A DNA stretch of 64,000 nucleotides from Methanobrevibacter wolinii SH (lineage in GTDB: Archaea; Methanobacteriota; Methanobacteria; Methanobacteriales; Methanobacteriaceae): contig NZ_KK211375.1 of the NCBI RefSeq assembly GCF_000621965.1, positions 62,001 to 126,000 of the forward strand, read 5' to 3'. This document shows, one piece after another, positions 63,102 to 64,000 of this stretch. Below the pieces are notes generated by a model, which saw nothing but the letters and a program-made list of their open reading frames with translations, searched no databases and was not told the DNA's origin. A program made the position numbers and the translations under genes. The number at the start of each line of letters is the position of its first letter. The stretch's first letter is position 1.

Positions 63102-64000
63102 ATGAGTGATATTGAGGAAAAAATTAAAGCTATTGAGGATGAAATTCACAATACTCAGTATAACAAAGCTACTTCTCACCATATAGGTAAATTAAAAGCT
63201 AAAATTGCAAGACTTAAAGAAGAAGAAATCAAAAGAAGTAGTTCTGGAAATAAAGGTCAGGGTTTTTATGTTAAAAAATCTGGAGATGCTACTGCTGTAT
63301 TAGTAGGTTTTCCTTCTGTAGGTAAATCTACTTTACTTAATGAATTAACTAATGCAGAAAGTAAAGTTGGAGCTTATCAATTTACAACTTTAGATATTAT
63401 TCCTGGAATTATGGAGTATAATAATGCACAAATCCAAATTTTTGATGTTCCTGGAATTATTACAGGCGCATCTGGTGGTAAAGGTAGAGGTAAAGAAATT
63501 CTATCTGTTGCAAGAGATGCAGATTTGATTATTGTTGTACTTGATGTATTAAATCCACAACATTTAAAAATTATTTTACATGAACTTCATGATATTGGTG
63601 TAAGACCAAATCAACATAAACCTGATGTAAAAGTTAAAAAAACAGGTAGAGGTGGAGTTAAAGTATCTTCAACTATTCCTTTAACTAAACTTGATGAACC
63701 TACAATAAGATCTATTTTAAATGAGTATAATATTCATAATGCTAGTGTTTTATTTAGGGAAGATGTTGATATGGATCAATTTATTGATGTTTTAGATGGA
63801 AATAAATCTTATGTTCCAATGATAATCCTTATGAATAAAACTGATTTAGTTGATGAAAATTATTTAAATCAATTAAGAGAAACAATGCCTGAATTTATAC
63901 CAATTTCTGCAGATAAAAAAATGAATATGGATTATCTTAAAGAAACTATTTTTAATGAATTAGGTCTTATTAGGGTTTATCTTAAACCTCAAGGAAGACA
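63102..64000 (+). CDS. DRG-type Obg-family GTPase, 5' part
   Basis: The gene runs off the window; about 299 codons are visible. A basic helical N-terminus ([20 protein letters not shown]) precedes the G domain: G1 [12 protein letters not shown]2 around [12 protein letters not shown]3 [18 protein letters not shown] and G4 MNKTD, with [10 protein letters not shown] as G5. An insertion ([20 protein letters not shown]) is typical of the archaeal/eukaryotic DRG subfamily. A C-terminal TGS domain is expected beyond the end. DRG proteins associate with ribosomes. GGTGTAGTT precedes the ATG. Confidence 0.93.
   Translation, partial: MSDIEEKIKAIEDEIHNTQYNKATSHHIGKLKAKIARLKEEEIKRSSSGNKGQGFYVKKSGDATAVLVGFPSVGKSTLLNELTNAESKVGAYQFTTLDIIPGIMEYNNAQIQIFDVPGIITGASGGKGRGKEILSVARDADLIIVVLDVLNPQHLKIILHELHDIGVRPNQHKPDVKVKKTGRGGVKVSSTIPLTKLDEPTIRSILNEYNIHNASVLFREDVDMDQFIDVLDGNKSYVPMIILMNKTDLVDENYLNQLRETMPEFIPISADKKMNMDYLKETIFNELGLIRVYLKPQGR

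Overview
The window comes from a very AT-rich hydrogenotrophic methanogen of the order Methanobacteriales. The evidence is a formylmethanofuran dehydrogenase operon, formate dehydrogenase, archaeal PolD DP2, class I lysyl-tRNA synthetase, TBP, FEN1, Sec61-beta, an STT3/AglB oligosaccharyltransferase, NrpR and coenzyme B (Aks) genes. Coding DNA is moderately AT-rich, and the spacers are almost pure A/T with no conserved coding signal. A Methanobrevibacter- or Methanosphaera-like genome fits. moaA and mobB show that it makes molybdopterin dinucleotide cofactor. Starts usually follow GGTGAT- or GGAG-type ribosome binding sites, and several true starts lie inside the longest open frame.

Layout. 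1-2.5 kb: the end of fdhA and all of fdhB (formate oxidation to F420). 2.5-12.5 kb: a small exported orphan, moaA-mobB on the minus strand, then a divergent operon of an HTH-ferredoxin gene followed by fwdF-G-D-B-A-C. A duplicated operator-like motif lies in the divergent spacer. 13-19 kb: copper ATPase and chaperone, the small subunit of phosphomevalonate dehydratase, an FmdE-family protein and 6-phospho-3-hexuloisomerase. 19-31 kb: a ModE-like regulator with a binding-protein-like domain, a PfkB kinase, thiC, DP2, anaerobic nrdD, a coiled-coil protein and a yeast-type cytosine deaminase. 31-45 kb: lysS, Sec61-beta, tRNA-Glu(CTC), a class II amidotransferase-like protein, purB, a three-module membrane protein, nrpR, glnA, an E1-like protein and an aldo/keto reductase. 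45-64 kb: intron-containing tRNA-Met, ahcY, a zinc-hydrolase-like protein, fen, a chorismate-lyase-like protein, aksD and aksA, a CYTH protein, tbp, a SerB-coiled-coil fusion, topA, a zinc-ribbon/TM2 protein, aglB and the start of a DRG-type GTPase.

Connections. MoaA and MobB help make the pterin cofactor used by FdhA and FwdB/FwdD, and they are divergent from the fwd operon. NrpR is next to glnA, which has a perfect GGAA-N6-TTCC operator just downstream of a strong TATA box about 330 bp upstream. A near-perfect palindrome sits between the TATA box and the expected transcription start of nrdD.

The most novel element is a family of seven 105-109 bp intergenic repeats with about 17-bp terminal inverted repeats. 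Four copies are flanked by perfect 8-bp target duplications. They carry no coding capacity, so they are MITE-like, and all seven lie in the same orientation. Other unexplained structure includes five tandem duplications with 50-63 bp periods in spacers, a tRNA intron whose 3' end is perfectly complementary to the tRNA 3' trailer, and terminator hairpins that overlap stop codons.
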